A stretch of DNA of 64,000 nucleotides, from positions 1 to 64,000 of the forward strand of contig NZ_JAKOAV010000002.1 of assembly GCF_029478095.1 (NCBI RefSeq), in the 5' to 3' direction. Source of the stretch: Pelotomaculum isophthalicicum JI (lineage in GTDB: Bacteria; Bacillota; Desulfotomaculia; Desulfotomaculales; Pelotomaculaceae). Below are positions 18,544 through 27,833 of the stretch, piece by piece (the first letter of the stretch is position 1; each line of letters starts with the position of its first letter). The notes beneath the pieces are model-generated. The model was not told where the DNA came from. It made no database searches and was given only the letters and a program-made list of their open reading frames with translations. The translations under genes were made by a program, and so were the position numbers.

Positions 18544-20790
18544 TTATTCCTGGGTCAACCGGCTAACCTTGCCTCCAACCAGTACAAGCTGCACATCCCA
18601 GCCTTCATCGACGTCATAAAGGCTGATATTATGGCTGCTATTATCTATCAAACTGGCGCCATCCCTCAGGTAATAGCTAAATTCGTTGCCGCTTAGTTGC
18701 TTAATGGTTATTTTCTTACTGCTGGTACTGACATAAGTTACCGTACCTGATACCGTGATATCCTCGTCGTTTATAATCTCAATATTTTTCGCTTTTCCGT
18801 TACCAATCTGCGCCTCAACTTCACTGCCGATTACCATATCCCTTAAATGGAGGCTTTCACCATCCCTGTCAATGGTGACATTGTCCGCCAGGTAATACCG
18901 GCTCTTGCTCCCGTCGTTTTTCTCTATGATGATAAATGGAGAACTACCGGTTATTAAATCCGCAATTTTGCCGTTGACAGTGGAGTTATATTCGTCAACA
19001 ACTTCAATATAATCTACACGGTTTACGCTGTTTAGTTCCAGTTTGACCCGATCACCGATACTAAGCACGTTGAACTTAATGTGGGAGCCGTCCCGCACAA
19101 CTTCCACATCGCTTTCCACCACATAATCCAGGGTATCTCCGTCATCGTTTCGTATGGTTATCCCGAGAGTTCCGGCGGTGTCCAATTCTCTTATATCACC
19201 GGTTAACTTATTTGATTCTGAGCCGACTATTTCGATGTATGTAACCCGGTTTTTGCTGTTTAATTCCAGCCTGACCTGGTCTCCCACCCGCAGGTTGTCA
19301 TAACTAATGCGGGATCCATTTTGCATTACTTCCGCGTCGCTGACCACCACATAATCCCGGGTATAACCGTTGTCGTCACGGATAGTAATAACATAATTAC
19401 CTGTGGTATTCAGTTCACTAATTACACCTTCCAAATTGGGGGCGCTCAAAATGTCAATCCGTTGCGCTTTGTTATCCAACACCGTGACTTCAATCCGGTT
19501 GTCTACTTTAACATCATTATAAGTCATTGTACTGTTATCTCTCACTACTGTTACGTTGTCCGGCACATCAATGTCTGTATTCGTCCCGCTGTCGCTACGC
19601 AGTGTCAACCCGGATGTCCGGACCGACGTTACAGTACCTACAATCGTACTTAGAGTTAAAGAGTTGATTTCAATAATTTTATCACCGGAAACCTTTATTT
19701 CTACATAGTCCCCTTTGCTCAAAGAGGATACTTCTTTCTGACTGCCTGAATCGTTGACTTTAACGCCGCCGGTTACCGGTCTGGTTACCTGAGTACCGTC
19801 GGAACATGTAATGCCAAGCCAGTATTCCTCACCTATCTGAAGCTGGGATGCAACCTTGCCTTTATAGCTTGTGGCCGTGGCATTTGTCTCTGTATTCGTG
19901 TTAGTGCCGCTTGCCTCAGTGTTTGTCCTCGCCGCATTGATAAAGGCAATTTGATCGCTTCTATTCAAAACGAATTTGATTTTGTCATCTACTTTTAGAT
20001 CAGCGATACTCGATGCATTTCCGTCCAGGAATACCTCGCACTCAGGATCAGTAATCTTATTCACGCCGCTGTTGATCGAAACCAGCCAGCGGGACTGGTC
20101 CAGGGATAAAACAGATGAAATAGTACCGCTGTAACGCCGGGATTGGATCTCTGAACCGCCAAAATTATTTTCCAAAATCCGGGACAATAAGACAGCCATC
20201 TGTCCCCGGTTAATCTGGTCATTTGGTTTGAATACATTGCCGGGGAGCCCTTGCATGAGCTTGTTCTTAACCATCGCCGCCACACAACTCCGGTATGTCT
20301 GGGGAATCTGGTCAGAGTCAGCAAAGGTAAGGTTACTATTGTCCTCATTGAGTTTCAGGGCGTGGTAAACCAGTGCGGCCACTTCCGCCCTTGTCGCCGG
20401 CTCAGCCGGCCCAAGCTGGATCAAGTAATCCTTGTCCAGCATCCCCTCCTGGACGCCCATAATCAGGTAGCCCCTGCCCCAGTTTAAGGGCGGCAATTGA
20501 TAATCCACATCGTCATCTTCCTTTTCTTTCGCCTGCTCTTCCAGGCCAAGCACCCGGATTAACGTGGCCACGACCTGTAGTTTCGTGACACTGTCATCCG
20601 GCTGAAACAAACCGCCGGGAAAACCGGAAATAATTTCACTGGCATACATCTCCGATATAGCTTGCTGCGCCCAATGCCCCTCAATATCCGTCAGTTTGCC
20701 GCCCGCCGCTTCCGTGGTCAAGGTCCCGGCAAGTAAGGTGAATATCGTCAGAACTAAAATCAAAAAACTCCATCTCTTATTTTTTAGCAA
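18544..20790 (-). CDS. S-layer homology (SLH) protein with tandem beta-type repeats
   Basis: About 748 residues from a TTG at 20790, nine bases after AAGGAGG. A signal peptide (WSFLILVLTIFTLLAGTLTTEAAG) is followed by three SLH motifs (about 30-215: ITDIEGHWAQQAI, then RAEVAALVYHAL, then NRGQMAVLLSRIL) that anchor to wall polysaccharide. From about 215 to the end there are five or six repeats of 75-80 residues, each with a pattern like LRVGDQVRLELNSKNRVTYIEIV. They probably form small beta-barrels. A surface structural protein is likely; ligand unknown. The stop codon abuts an MFS gene fragment. Confidence 0.82.
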   Translation of the reverse strand: MLKNKRWSFLILVLTIFTLLAGTLTTEAAGGKLTDIEGHWAQQAISEMYASEIISGFPGGLFQPDDSVTKLQVVATLIRVLGLEEQAKEKEDDDVDYQLPPLNWGRGYLIMGVQEGMLDKDYLIQLGPAEPATRAEVAALVYHALKLNEDNSNLTFADSDQIPQTYRSCVAAMVKNKLMQGLPGNVFKPNDQINRGQMAVLLSRILENNFGGSEIQSRRYSGTISSVLSLDQSRWLVSINSGVNKITDPECEVFLDGNASSIADLKVDDKIKFVLNRSDQIAFINAARTNTEASGTNTNTETNATATSYKGKVASQLQIGEEYWLGITCSDGTQVTRPVTGGVKVNDSGSQKEVSSLSKGDYVEIKVSGDKIIEINSLTLSTIVGTVTSVRTSGLTLRSDSGTNTDIDVPDNVTVVRDNSTMTYNDVKVDNRIEVTVLDNKAQRIDILSAPNLEGVISELNTTGNYVITIRDDNGYTRDYVVVSDAEVMQNGSRISYDNLRVGDQVRLELNSKNRVTYIEIVGSESNKLTGDIRELDTAGTLGITIRNDDGDTLDYVVESDVEVVRDGSHIKFNVLSIGDRVKLELNSVNRVDYIEVVDEYNSTVNGKIADLITGSSPFIIIEKNDGSKSRYYLADNVTIDRDGESLHLRDMVIGSEVEAQIGNGKAKNIEIINDEDITVSGTVTYVSTSSKKITIKQLSGNEFSYYLRDGASLIDNSSHNISLYDVDEGWDVQLVLVGGKVSRLTQE

Positions 20791-20951
20791 AATAAATTTC
20801 CTCCTTACAATATAAAGCAAACATAGTAACCAAATAATTAACAAAAAACTTGTCAAATGTAAGCAATAGTTACTCTTTATATATCACATCGGACCACATG
20901 ATTCAACAGTTAAATCTCCTCAGAAATAAATATTCTCTAACAAACATGCTA

Positions 20952-20987
20952 AAACGGCGGAAAGCCAGTTCTCCGGCATTCCGCCAT
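20952..20987 (-). terminator. Terminator after rlmH
   Basis: On the minus strand GGCGGAA pairs with TTCCGCC around an inner GCC/GGC stem, followed by GTTTTAG. It lies 27 bases beyond the rlmH stop and separates rlmH from the S-layer gene. Confidence 0.65.
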
Positions 20988-21013
20988 CCGATATGCAAAT
21001 AAAAAATTACGCG

Positions 21014-21496
21014 TTAGTGATGGTACGGTTCACCCCGGCTGATTTTAAACCAGCGGTAAAGTTGCTCCAGCAAGATCAGCCTGAATAACTGGTGGGGAAA
21101 AGTCAGCTTCGAAAATGACAAGAGCAAATCTGAGCGTTGGATAATGTTTGGTGATAATCCGAGAGAACCGCCAATAACGAAAGTCAAGTCGTTTCTGCCC
21201 GCCAGCGCCAACTCATTCAAAAGCCCCGCCATTTCTTCGGAAGAACGCGACACTCCTTTTTCGTCCAAAGCCACCAAAAATGTACCCGGCCTCAAACGGT
21301 TAAGCAGCCGCATCCCTTCTTTTTCCCGGACTTTTTGCCGCTCGGCGGTAGAAGGATTGTCCGGAAAACTCTCGTCTTCCACCTGGGACAATTCCACCTT
21401 GGCGTAAGGAGTCAATCTTTTCAGATATTCCCCCACTCCCGCGGTCAGGTATTGCTCTTTCAGACGTCCGACAGTAAGGATGGCAATATGTCGCAT
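21014..21496 (-). CDS. rlmH: 23S rRNA (pseudouridine1915-N3)-methyltransferase RlmH
   Basis: 160 residues, normal for RlmH. It begins MRHIAILTVGRLKEQYL, holds the SAM-binding trefoil-knot sequence FVIGGSLGLSP, and ends KLTFPHQLFRLILLEQLYRWFKISRGEPYHH, the family's hallmark end. It methylates pseudouridine 1915 of 23S rRNA in helix 69. The ATG at 21496 has GGAGAAAG upstream and lies 4 bases beyond the murA stop, so the two are co-transcribed. Confidence 0.95.
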   Translation of the reverse strand: MRHIAILTVGRLKEQYLTAGVGEYLKRLTPYAKVELSQVEDESFPDNPSTAERQKVREKEGMRLLNRLRPGTFLVALDEKGVSRSSEEMAGLLNELALAGRNDLTFVIGGSLGLSPNIIQRSDLLLSFSKLTFPHQLFRLILLEQLYRWFKISRGEPYHH

Positions 21497-21500
21497 GAAC

Positions 21501-22757
21501 TTACTTTCTCCAAACTTTTGCGCCAAGGGAATTTAGCTTCGCTTCCAGGTTGTGGTAACCCCGGTCTATATAAACAGCGTTAGATATTTCAGTGTCACCG
21601 TTTGCCAGCAGGCCGGCCACAATAAGCGCGGCGCCCGAACGCAGGTCAGTGGCTTTGACCTGTGCCCCATGTAAAGCCGGCACTCCTTCGATCACCGCCA
21701 TTCTGCCTTCAATCTTAATCCTTGCGCCCATGCGCTTCAGCTCATTTGCCACCATGAACCGGTTTTCAAAAATATTTTCCACAATCATGCTGGTACCTGG
21801 CACGATGGAAAGCATAGCCATTAATTGGGACTGCATGTCGGTAGGAAAACCAGGGTAAGGCATCGTTTTAATGTCTATGGGCTGCAACGGTTTCCCGGCT
21901 AAAACCCTGAGAGTGTCCTCCTCCTCGTACACATCGACATTAGCTTCCCGCAGCTTGGCGCTCAAAGGCTCCAGATGGGTCGGAATCAAATTCTCCAGAA
22001 TGACATCTCCACCCGTGGCAGCCGCGGCTACCATAAAGGTTCCCGCTTCAATCCGGTCAGGTATAACCGAGTAACGGCCATCTATTTCCAGACCGGGCAC
22101 ACCATCAATCTTGATTATATCGGTGCCCGCCCCGCGCACCCTTGCTCCAATGGTATTTAAAAAGTTGGCCAGGTCAACGATTTCAGGTTCCTTGGCTGCA
22201 TTTTCAATCAATGTCTGCCCTTCGGCAAGGCACGCCGCCATCATAATATTCTCAGTCGCGCCCACACTGGGGAAATCAAGATAAACTCTGGCTCCCTTTA
22301 GTTTCCCTGTGACACTTCCACGCACGAAGCCACGTTCCATAGTAAGCTCCGCGCCTAAACCGGCGAGACCCTTAAAATGCAAGTCCATCGGTCTCACCCC
22401 GATGTTGCAGCCTCCCGGCAGGGCAACCTGCGCGTGCCCGAATCTGGCCAGCACCGGTCCCAGGAGGAGATTCGAAGCACGCAGCTTCTTAACCAGATGG
22501 TAGGGGGCTTCGAAATTGATCCGCTCAGAAGGAACGATCTTAAGCGTTTCGGCACTTTCCCAGGACGCCGTGACGCCCATGCTTTTAATTATTTCAATCA
22601 TTACCCTCACGTCACTGATGTCAGGGATATTCTCCAGCACTATTTTCTCCCGGGATAATATAGTAGCACACAAAATAGCCAGGGAAGCATTTTTCGCGCC
22701 GCTAATTTTGACCCTTCCCCGTAGCGGCTTTCCCCCAGTAATAACAATCTTGTCCAT
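21501..22757 (-). CDS. murA: UDP-N-acetylglucosamine 1-carboxyvinyltransferase MurA
   Basis: 418 residues, full length. GGKPLRGRVKISGAKNASL opens the protein with the catalytic Lys-Asn pair. The loop around residue 115 reads ALPGGCNIGVRPMDLH and carries the active-site Cys that fosfomycin alkylates. MurA joins phosphoenolpyruvate to UDP-GlcNAc, the first committed step of peptidoglycan synthesis, in the cytosol. It precedes rlmH by 4 bases. Confidence 0.95.
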   Translation of the reverse strand: MDKIVITGGKPLRGRVKISGAKNASLAILCATILSREKIVLENIPDISDVRVMIEIIKSMGVTASWESAETLKIVPSERINFEAPYHLVKKLRASNLLLGPVLARFGHAQVALPGGCNIGVRPMDLHFKGLAGLGAELTMERGFVRGSVTGKLKGARVYLDFPSVGATENIMMAACLAEGQTLIENAAKEPEIVDLANFLNTIGARVRGAGTDIIKIDGVPGLEIDGRYSVIPDRIEAGTFMVAAAATGGDVILENLIPTHLEPLSAKLREANVDVYEEEDTLRVLAGKPLQPIDIKTMPYPGFPTDMQSQLMAMLSIVPGTSMIVENIFENRFMVANELKRMGARIKIEGRMAVIEGVPALHGAQVKATDLRSGAALIVAGLLANGDTEISNAVYIDRGYHNLEAKLNSLGAKVWRK

Positions 22758-22849
22758 AAAATCCTCCTAATAGTGCCCGTAGAAAATTCTACATAATTAT
22801 ATATAAATATTCGCCTTAAAAAATGTAATCCCTGTTACAATTCTTTTTT

Positions 22850-23707
22850 TCATAATTCACTAACAAGGAAAATATCATGATTTCGCCATTCTTTTTCAAA
22901 CTGCATGATGTTTAAATTTAAGACATTTTCCATAGCCTGGCTCAAGCTGCACCCCTGACCCAGTTCACCGATTAATTCGTACAAAACGTCTTCTCCATAA
23001 AATTGCACGATATAATATACCGCTGCAAATGACTCCTGGTAGGCCATAGCCTGATCCGGCAAGCTGTCAAAACTCGCCCCCAATTCCTCCATAGAATAAA
23101 GTTGCCGCCCCGGTGAAGCCGCCGGATCTCCAATGACAAATCCAGTCAACTTGTAATCCTCATATTGCGCAACCCCTTCGGTAAACCAGCGCGGGTAGTT
23201 TCCCCCGGTCAGGTAATCCACCATCAAGTGGGTAAGTTCATGGGCCATTGGTCCGGAAGAAATAAATTTATCTTTAACCTGTCCTTCATCAACATCACCA
23301 GCCCATACCTCAGGGGAAAGCACCCTGATTGTGCCGGCCCAATAAACACCCATCGCGCTTTCTTTCGCTTCCCAGCCAAAACTTTTATTTAATTCCTCTT
23401 TAGAGGAATAAAGAATTACCGGGATCTTGCCACGGGTGGAGTAGCAAAAGTCAGCCCTTACCGGCCGGTAAAACTGTTCCGCCACTTCAAGGACCATTTC
23501 TGCTTCTGCGCGTTTATCCGGCAAAAACCGGACACAAAAATGCTCCGAGGAAATTTTATTCATCCCCCACGTCCCCATGACCGTATGGACCTTCATCAGT
23601 TCCCTAATTGCCCCATAACCATAGAATCTAACGCCGGCCGGGAGCTTAAGGAACATTGCCGTCACTATAATAAATACAGTTGTGAACAAACCCAATACTA
23701 TTTTCAT
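22850..23707 (-). CDS. Membrane-anchored zinc peptidase (peptidase MA-like)
   Basis: 285 residues. An uncleaved signal or anchor (residues 3-20) precedes an extracytoplasmic gluzincin domain. HELTHLMVDYL gives the HExxH zinc motif near residue 178, and RWFTEGVAQYEDY supplies the downstream Glu of the family. The C-terminal part (LGASFDSLPDQAMAYQESFAAVYYI) is typical of MA-like peptidases. The substrate is unknown. It sits between murA and a TPR protein on the same strand, in a cell-envelope neighbourhood. Confidence 0.75.
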   Translation of the reverse strand: MKIVLGLFTTVFIIVTAMFLKLPAGVRFYGYGAIRELMKVHTVMGTWGMNKISSEHFCVRFLPDKRAEAEMVLEVAEQFYRPVRADFCYSTRGKIPVILYSSKEELNKSFGWEAKESAMGVYWAGTIRVLSPEVWAGDVDEGQVKDKFISSGPMAHELTHLMVDYLTGGNYPRWFTEGVAQYEDYKLTGFVIGDPAASPGRQLYSMEELGASFDSLPDQAMAYQESFAAVYYIVQFYGEDVLYELIGELGQGCSLSQAMENVLNLNIMQFEKEWRNHDIFLVSEL

Positions 23708-23839
23708 AGTTTATCCTCTATTTCTCTCACCGCCGGTCTTAATAACGGCATTCAGCAATTAATTAAATTATCTTAATTAACTAATTAATTATAAAGCCCG
23801 AACGAGAGCCTTCCAAGAGGAAATACCTGGGGTGACAAA

Positions 23840-23884
23840 CAAAAAGACGGGAAAATACTTTTTTAGTCGCATTGATTTCCCGCC
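23840..23884 (-). terminator. Terminator after the TPR protein gene
   Basis: On the minus strand GGCGGGAAA pairs with TTTCCCGTC across a loop of about 22 bases, followed by TTTTTG. It ends the TPR gene transcript. Confidence 0.6.
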
Positions 23885-23903
23885 GGTTTAAGTCCATAAA
23901 AAT

Positions 23904-24494
23904 TTATTGTTTTTGATCTGCCAGCGCCTTCCATTCATCAATAGCCTGCTTGGCATGTTCAACATCCGGTCCTTGCTTGGCCACGGCTATATATTTCTCC
24001 AGTTCCTGAATACCCGCCGTATAATCTTTTTTCCCTTGACCGAGAATATAGCCATACAACAGGTGGGCTTCCCCGTTGCCGGGATCATTCTTAATTATCT
24101 CGTTAAGCTGGTCTATAGCCTGGTCATATTTGTTGCTAAAATAATAAATAACAGCCATTTCATAACGGGCCGCGCCGTTATTTGGCTCAACGGAAAGAAC
24201 CTGTTCATAAGTTTTAATGGCTTGATCCGGCTTACCCAAACGGTAATATGCCTCACCCAGCTCCATCAAAACAGCCGTATCACGCGGGTTCTCTTTAGCC
24301 CTGGTTTCAAGGCTGTTCAGCCTGTCTTGCACAGTTTGTCCGGCCTGCCCCGCACTTGGCGACCCGTTGCCGCCCGGCTGCTTTTGAAATAGTCCTGCCA
24401 GCGGAACAACCAGTCCAATACCAATTAAAACGGTTATCACTATAAACACAAATTTTTGAAATTTATTTTTTTTGACAGATCTATATATGGACAA
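23904..24494 (-). CDS. Membrane-anchored TPR protein
   Basis: 196 residues from a TTG preceded by GGGGTGA; the in-frame ATG at 24530 lacks a ribosome site. One N-terminal helix (FVFIVITVLIGIGLVVPLAGLF) anchors it. Residues 60-190 form three or four tetratricopeptide repeats (AVLMELGEAYYRLGKPDQAIKTYEQVLSVEP, then AARYEMAVIYYFSNKYDQAI). TPRs bind other proteins; the partner cannot be told. It lies between the M23 endopeptidase and the MA-like peptidase. Confidence 0.8.
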   Translation of the reverse strand: MSIYRSVKKNKFQKFVFIVITVLIGIGLVVPLAGLFQKQPGGNGSPSAGQAGQTVQDRLNSLETRAKENPRDTAVLMELGEAYYRLGKPDQAIKTYEQVLSVEPNNGAARYEMAVIYYFSNKYDQAIDQLNEIIKNDPGNGEAHLLYGYILGQGKKDYTAGIQELEKYIAVAKQGPDVEHAKQAIDEWKALADQKQ

Positions 24495-24600
24495 AGTTTC
24501 TTCACCCCAAACAATTTTAAACATCAACATGTATTATAACATTACATCACATGTTGACAAGTATTTTTCATTAATGTAAAGAACAAATTAGCCCTATGTG

Positions 24601-24645
24601 ACCTTTGGGCATATAGATAGCGCGACTCCGACTCATGTCCGGCCC
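24601..24645. repeat. Dispersed repeat with CTCATGTCCGGCC core, copy 1
   Basis: ACCTTTGGGC, then GCGCGACTCCGACTCATG and TCCGGCC. Related copies lie at 27692-27728, 51104-51140 and, shortest, at the edge of the MFS fragment (18374-18394). It lies in the 203-base gap between the TPR and M23 genes. Confidence 0.45.
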
Positions 24646-24652
24646 TTCGCAA

Positions 24653-24690
24653 TAAATAAGCCGCCCGGCTCTGTGTCCGCGCGGCTAAAT
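24653..24690 (-). terminator. Terminator after the M23 peptidase gene
   Basis: On the minus strand AGCCGC pairs with GCGGCT and extends inward through a GC-rich stem, followed by TATTTATT. It lies just beyond the M23 stop. Confidence 0.55.
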
Positions 24691-24697
24691 AGTTATG

Positions 24698-26098
24698 TTA
24701 CTGTAAAAAGTTGACCGGATTGCGCTGCTGCCCGTCTACTATTACTTCAAAGTGCAAGTGCGGCCCGGTGGAATTACCCGTGGATCCAACCAGCCCGATT
24801 AGCTCCCCCCGGTCGACCGATTGACCGACTGCAACACTGATGGTCGAAAGGTGCGCGTATCTGGTTGCCACGCCGCCGCCGTGGGATACTACCACTGCTT
24901 TGCCGTAGCCGCCGTCCCAACCGGCGGATATCACCGTACCTCCCGCGGCAGCCGCGACCGAGTCGCCGTAGTCCGCGCCAATGTCTATTCCTTCATGCAT
25001 CGCGCCGCCGCGCATGCCGAACGGTGACACAATACCGCCCCCGCAAGGCCAACTCACACGCGCCGAACCACCACGGGAAGCGAGCAACGTCTGAGATCCT
25101 CTAACCACAATTTCATTGGATGGCTGACTAATAATATTTTGTTGGCAGATTTTCCTGTCAGTTTCCAAGCCGTTCTCTCTGGTAATGAGATAGGTGGCTA
25201 TTCTTTGTCCGGGCACACCGCTTTTGACAACTTTCTTTTCACCTGACAACAAACTGTCGTCCATCTCTTCTTCTACCTGATATGGTATTTCTTCCTCGAC
25301 AGTTTCCTGCCGGGTCGCCACAACTGTGAGCAGCGGCACCTCCTTGCTGAGTTTCAACACTTGTCCGATACTCAGTTCAGAGATATCCACACCCGGGTTG
25401 GTCGCCTGCAGCTGTTCGGGGAAAATATCGAACTTCGCGGAAATGTCCCACGCAGTATCCCCGTCTTTTACCATATACTGCTGAATTTGACTTGTCCCTA
25501 ACAAGACCACGTCTTTAGCGGCCTCAAATTCAAGCAGATCACTCGTGCAGACAGGTTTTTCCACCAGTTCGACTTTTTCCTTAAAACCTACTTGTTCATC
25601 TTGTCCAGCGGGATAAACCGACTTAAGCCAATCAAGAAGCTTTCGCGCATCGTCTATTTGTTTCAGGCATAATTTAGTTTCTCCATTAATCACAATAGCA
25701 GTGCCTTTGAGATTAAATGACAATGTCTTGTTTAAAATGTCCTTTAAAGCTTCGCGGTCTAATATTTCTCCTTCCTTTACCCGTATTCCGTTATAAGTAA
25801 CTTTTTCACCAATCATTAATGATGCGCCGGCCTGGTCGGATTTTAGCTTGACCAGCTCGTTAAGCGCTTCCTTCGCGTCACTTTTGTCAGCAACAACAGC
25901 TACCACCTTTCCGTCAACAGCCACCGCGCAGGCGTTCTCTCCCAAAAGCGCGTAAGCCGCAAAAGCGAGAATAAAATACAACGCAACGCCCATCCCTATG
26001 CGGCAGGCAACTGACTGATTGGAAAGCCACCGTTTAAAACCGTTAATAGACTCCCCCAACTCTGGAAGGCGCCGCAGTCCTCCAATAAATCGCGGCAA
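24698..26098 (-). CDS. M23 endopeptidase with LysM and G5 domains
   Basis: About 466 residues. A membrane helix (about 35-55) anchors it outside the cell. A LysM domain follows (QYMVKDGDTAWDISAKFDI, about 205-250), then a G5 domain (EEEIPYQVEEEMDDSLLSGEKKV), then the M23 zinc domain with HEGIDIGADYG near 365 and HLHFEVIVDG near 450. Such proteins cut peptidoglycan cross-bridges, often during sporulation or growth. GGAG lies nine bases before the TTG at 26098. An upstream in-frame TTG touches the ribosome site and is less likely. Confidence 0.88.
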   Translation of the reverse strand: MPRFIGGLRRLPELGESINGFKRWLSNQSVACRIGMGVALYFILAFAAYALLGENACAVAVDGKVVAVVADKSDAKEALNELVKLKSDQAGASLMIGEKVTYNGIRVKEGEILDREALKDILNKTLSFNLKGTAIVINGETKLCLKQIDDARKLLDWLKSVYPAGQDEQVGFKEKVELVEKPVCTSDLLEFEAAKDVVLLGTSQIQQYMVKDGDTAWDISAKFDIFPEQLQATNPGVDISELSIGQVLKLSKEVPLLTVVATRQETVEEEIPYQVEEEMDDSLLSGEKKVVKSGVPGQRIATYLITRENGLETDRKICQQNIISQPSNEIVVRGSQTLLASRGGSARVSWPCGGGIVSPFGMRGGAMHEGIDIGADYGDSVAAAAGGTVISAGWDGGYGKAVVVSHGGGVATRYAHLSTISVAVGQSVDRGELIGLVGSTGNSTGPHLHFEVIVDGQQRNPVNFLQ

Positions 26099-26312
26099 AT
26101 CATTCAACTCCTTTCAGCATAAATTTATTTGTAATTGAAAAATATCCAGTTGTTAATGCAGAACAATATACCCTAAAATAGGAAAAAGCAGAGATATTAT
26201 AACATATACTATTAAGTCCGTAAACTAACAAATAAAATAGAAAACCGCTCAATTACAGCTATAGGATGAGAATTCTGAAAATATTCCACATTATTGGCAA
26301 TCGATTGCGCTA

Positions 26313-27674
26313 TCATGACTCTACGGATATTTCCGACTCCCTTGTTTTTAAATAGATCGCACACTCCAAGCGTTTTCGCGCCAATACACAACCCTGTTTG
26401 TGCGGTCTAAAAATAGATCCGTTCAGTGCCTCAGCGTTAGCGTGACAGCCGCCGCTGCAGTAAAATTTGGCCCAACAACCGGCACAGCCTTCTTTACTAT
26501 AGAGATGAGCGTTCCGAAATAATTCCATTATTTCCGTCTTGATTATCCCTTGAAAGACGTTGCCGATCAGGTATTCCGGCCGGCCGGCAAACTGGTGGCA
26601 GGGATAAAGCTCTCCGCCCGGCGTAACGGCCAAATACTCGTGTCCCGCGCCACAGCCCGACAGACGTTTAGGAAGGCAGGGGCCGCCGTCGAGGTCTATA
26701 TTAAAGTGAAAAAAGTCAACCGGTCTGCCGGCCTGTTTCAGGTCAAGCAATTCCCGCGTCAGCCGCTCATATTCGGAAAGAATAAAAGGGATATCCTCAT
26801 CACGGATGGCATAATCCGCTTCCGGCGGCGCCACAACAGGCTCAACTGAAATCCGGTTAAAACCCAAGCCGGCAAGATGCAGCACATCCGCGCAAAAATC
26901 AAGATTGTGCCGGGTGTACGTGCCCCGGATATAGTAATTCAACCCGTCCCGCGAATTCACAAAATTTTTTATGTGGGACAGAACAACGTCATAAGAGCCG
27001 CCGCCCCCCCGCGCCTGGCGCATGGCATCGTGGATTTCCCGCCTCCCGTCCAGGCTCAAAACAACGCTAATTTGATTTTCGTTAAGGAATCGGGTGACAT
27101 CGTCGTTTAGTAGAACGGCGTTGGTTGTCAAGGTAAATTTAAACTCCTTGCCCCTCTCCCCGCCCCGCTTGTGGCCATAATGAACAAGCTCAGTCAAAAC
27201 CCCAAAATTCAGGAGCGGTTCTCCACCAAAAAAATCAATTTCCAGGTGTTTCCTCCCGGCTGACTTTTCAATTAAAAAGTCGATTGCAGCCCGGCCCACC
27301 CGTTCCGGCATAAGTTCATCAGCACCGCCAAAATTACCCTGCCCGGCAAAACAATAACGGCAACGCAGGTTGCAAGCGTGAGCCAGGTGCAGGCACAGCG
27401 ACTTGATTACACCGCCGGGCGGCGGCTCGTATCCCTGGGCAAAAGGGTCCGGACTATATAATAAGTTGTCTTGTTCCAGTTGGCGGATTTCCTCAATTGC
27501 TTCGGCAACCTCTTCGCTAGGATAAAAACGCCGGTTTTTCTCTAAAAGTTCCGCACCGGACATCCGCCGGTAATCGTCAAGCAATTCCCAGACCAAGTCG
27601 TCAACAACGTGCACCGCTCCACTGTTCACGTCAACAACAATTTTTGCATCGTCAAATATAAATTTATGCAGCAA
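26313..27674 (-). CDS. scfB: SCIFF peptide radical-SAM maturase
   Basis: 453 residues. Residues 90-105 carry the radical-SAM motif CNLRCRYCFAGQG. A SPASM region near the end supplies cysteines for auxiliary clusters (CGAGHEYLAVTPGGELYPCHQF, then CAGCWAKFYCSGGCHANAE). The N-terminal part (VVDVNSGAVHVVDDLVWELL) fits the peptide-recognition domain. SCIFF maturases form Cys-to-alpha-carbon thioether bonds in the SCIFF peptide, and that peptide is encoded just upstream (27834-27986). The TTG start has GGGGG seven bases before it. Confidence 0.93.
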   Translation of the reverse strand: MLHKFIFDDAKIVVDVNSGAVHVVDDLVWELLDDYRRMSGAELLEKNRRFYPSEEVAEAIEEIRQLEQDNLLYSPDPFAQGYEPPPGGVIKSLCLHLAHACNLRCRYCFAGQGNFGGADELMPERVGRAAIDFLIEKSAGRKHLEIDFFGGEPLLNFGVLTELVHYGHKRGGERGKEFKFTLTTNAVLLNDDVTRFLNENQISVVLSLDGRREIHDAMRQARGGGGSYDVVLSHIKNFVNSRDGLNYYIRGTYTRHNLDFCADVLHLAGLGFNRISVEPVVAPPEADYAIRDEDIPFILSEYERLTRELLDLKQAGRPVDFFHFNIDLDGGPCLPKRLSGCGAGHEYLAVTPGGELYPCHQFAGRPEYLIGNVFQGIIKTEIMELFRNAHLYSKEGCAGCWAKFYCSGGCHANAEALNGSIFRPHKQGCVLARKRLECAIYLKTRESEISVES

Positions 27675-27691
27675 GAATTAACCCCCAATCC

Positions 27692-27728
27692 TACCTTTGG
27701 GCGTACAACGCGGCTCATGTTCGGCCCC
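27692..27728. repeat. Dispersed repeat with CGCGGCTCATGTTCGGCC core, copy 2
   Basis: ACCTTTGGGCGTACAACGCG, continuing GCTCATGTTCGGCC. It is most like the copy at 51104-51140. It adjoins a copy of the GGGGACA repeat family in the scfA-scfB gap. Confidence 0.45.
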
Positions 27729-27734
27729 TATAAT

Positions 27735-27794
27735 TGGGGACATTCCTCTGACCCTAAATATAGGCCCGTTAGGGAGGTGTGTCCCCTTTCCTTA
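27735..27794. repeat. GGGGACA palindromic repeat, copy 1
   Basis: About 60 bases bounded by TGGGGACATTCCTC and GGGAGGTGTGTCCCC, which pair as an imperfect stem. Other copies are at 34358-34418, 49549-49610 and 58315-58375. It lies between scfA and scfB. Confidence 0.8.
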
Positions 27795-27797
27795 TTA

Positions 27798-27833
27798 GAA
27801 AAAGAACCTTATCCCTAGAGGGACAAGGTTCCT
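27798..27833 (-). terminator. Terminator directly after scfA
   Basis: On the minus strand GAACCTTGTCCC pairs with GGGATAAGGTTC around TCTA, followed by TTTTTC. It starts right after the scfA stop, so most scfA transcripts should end before scfB. That would give more peptide message than enzyme message. Confidence 0.85.
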
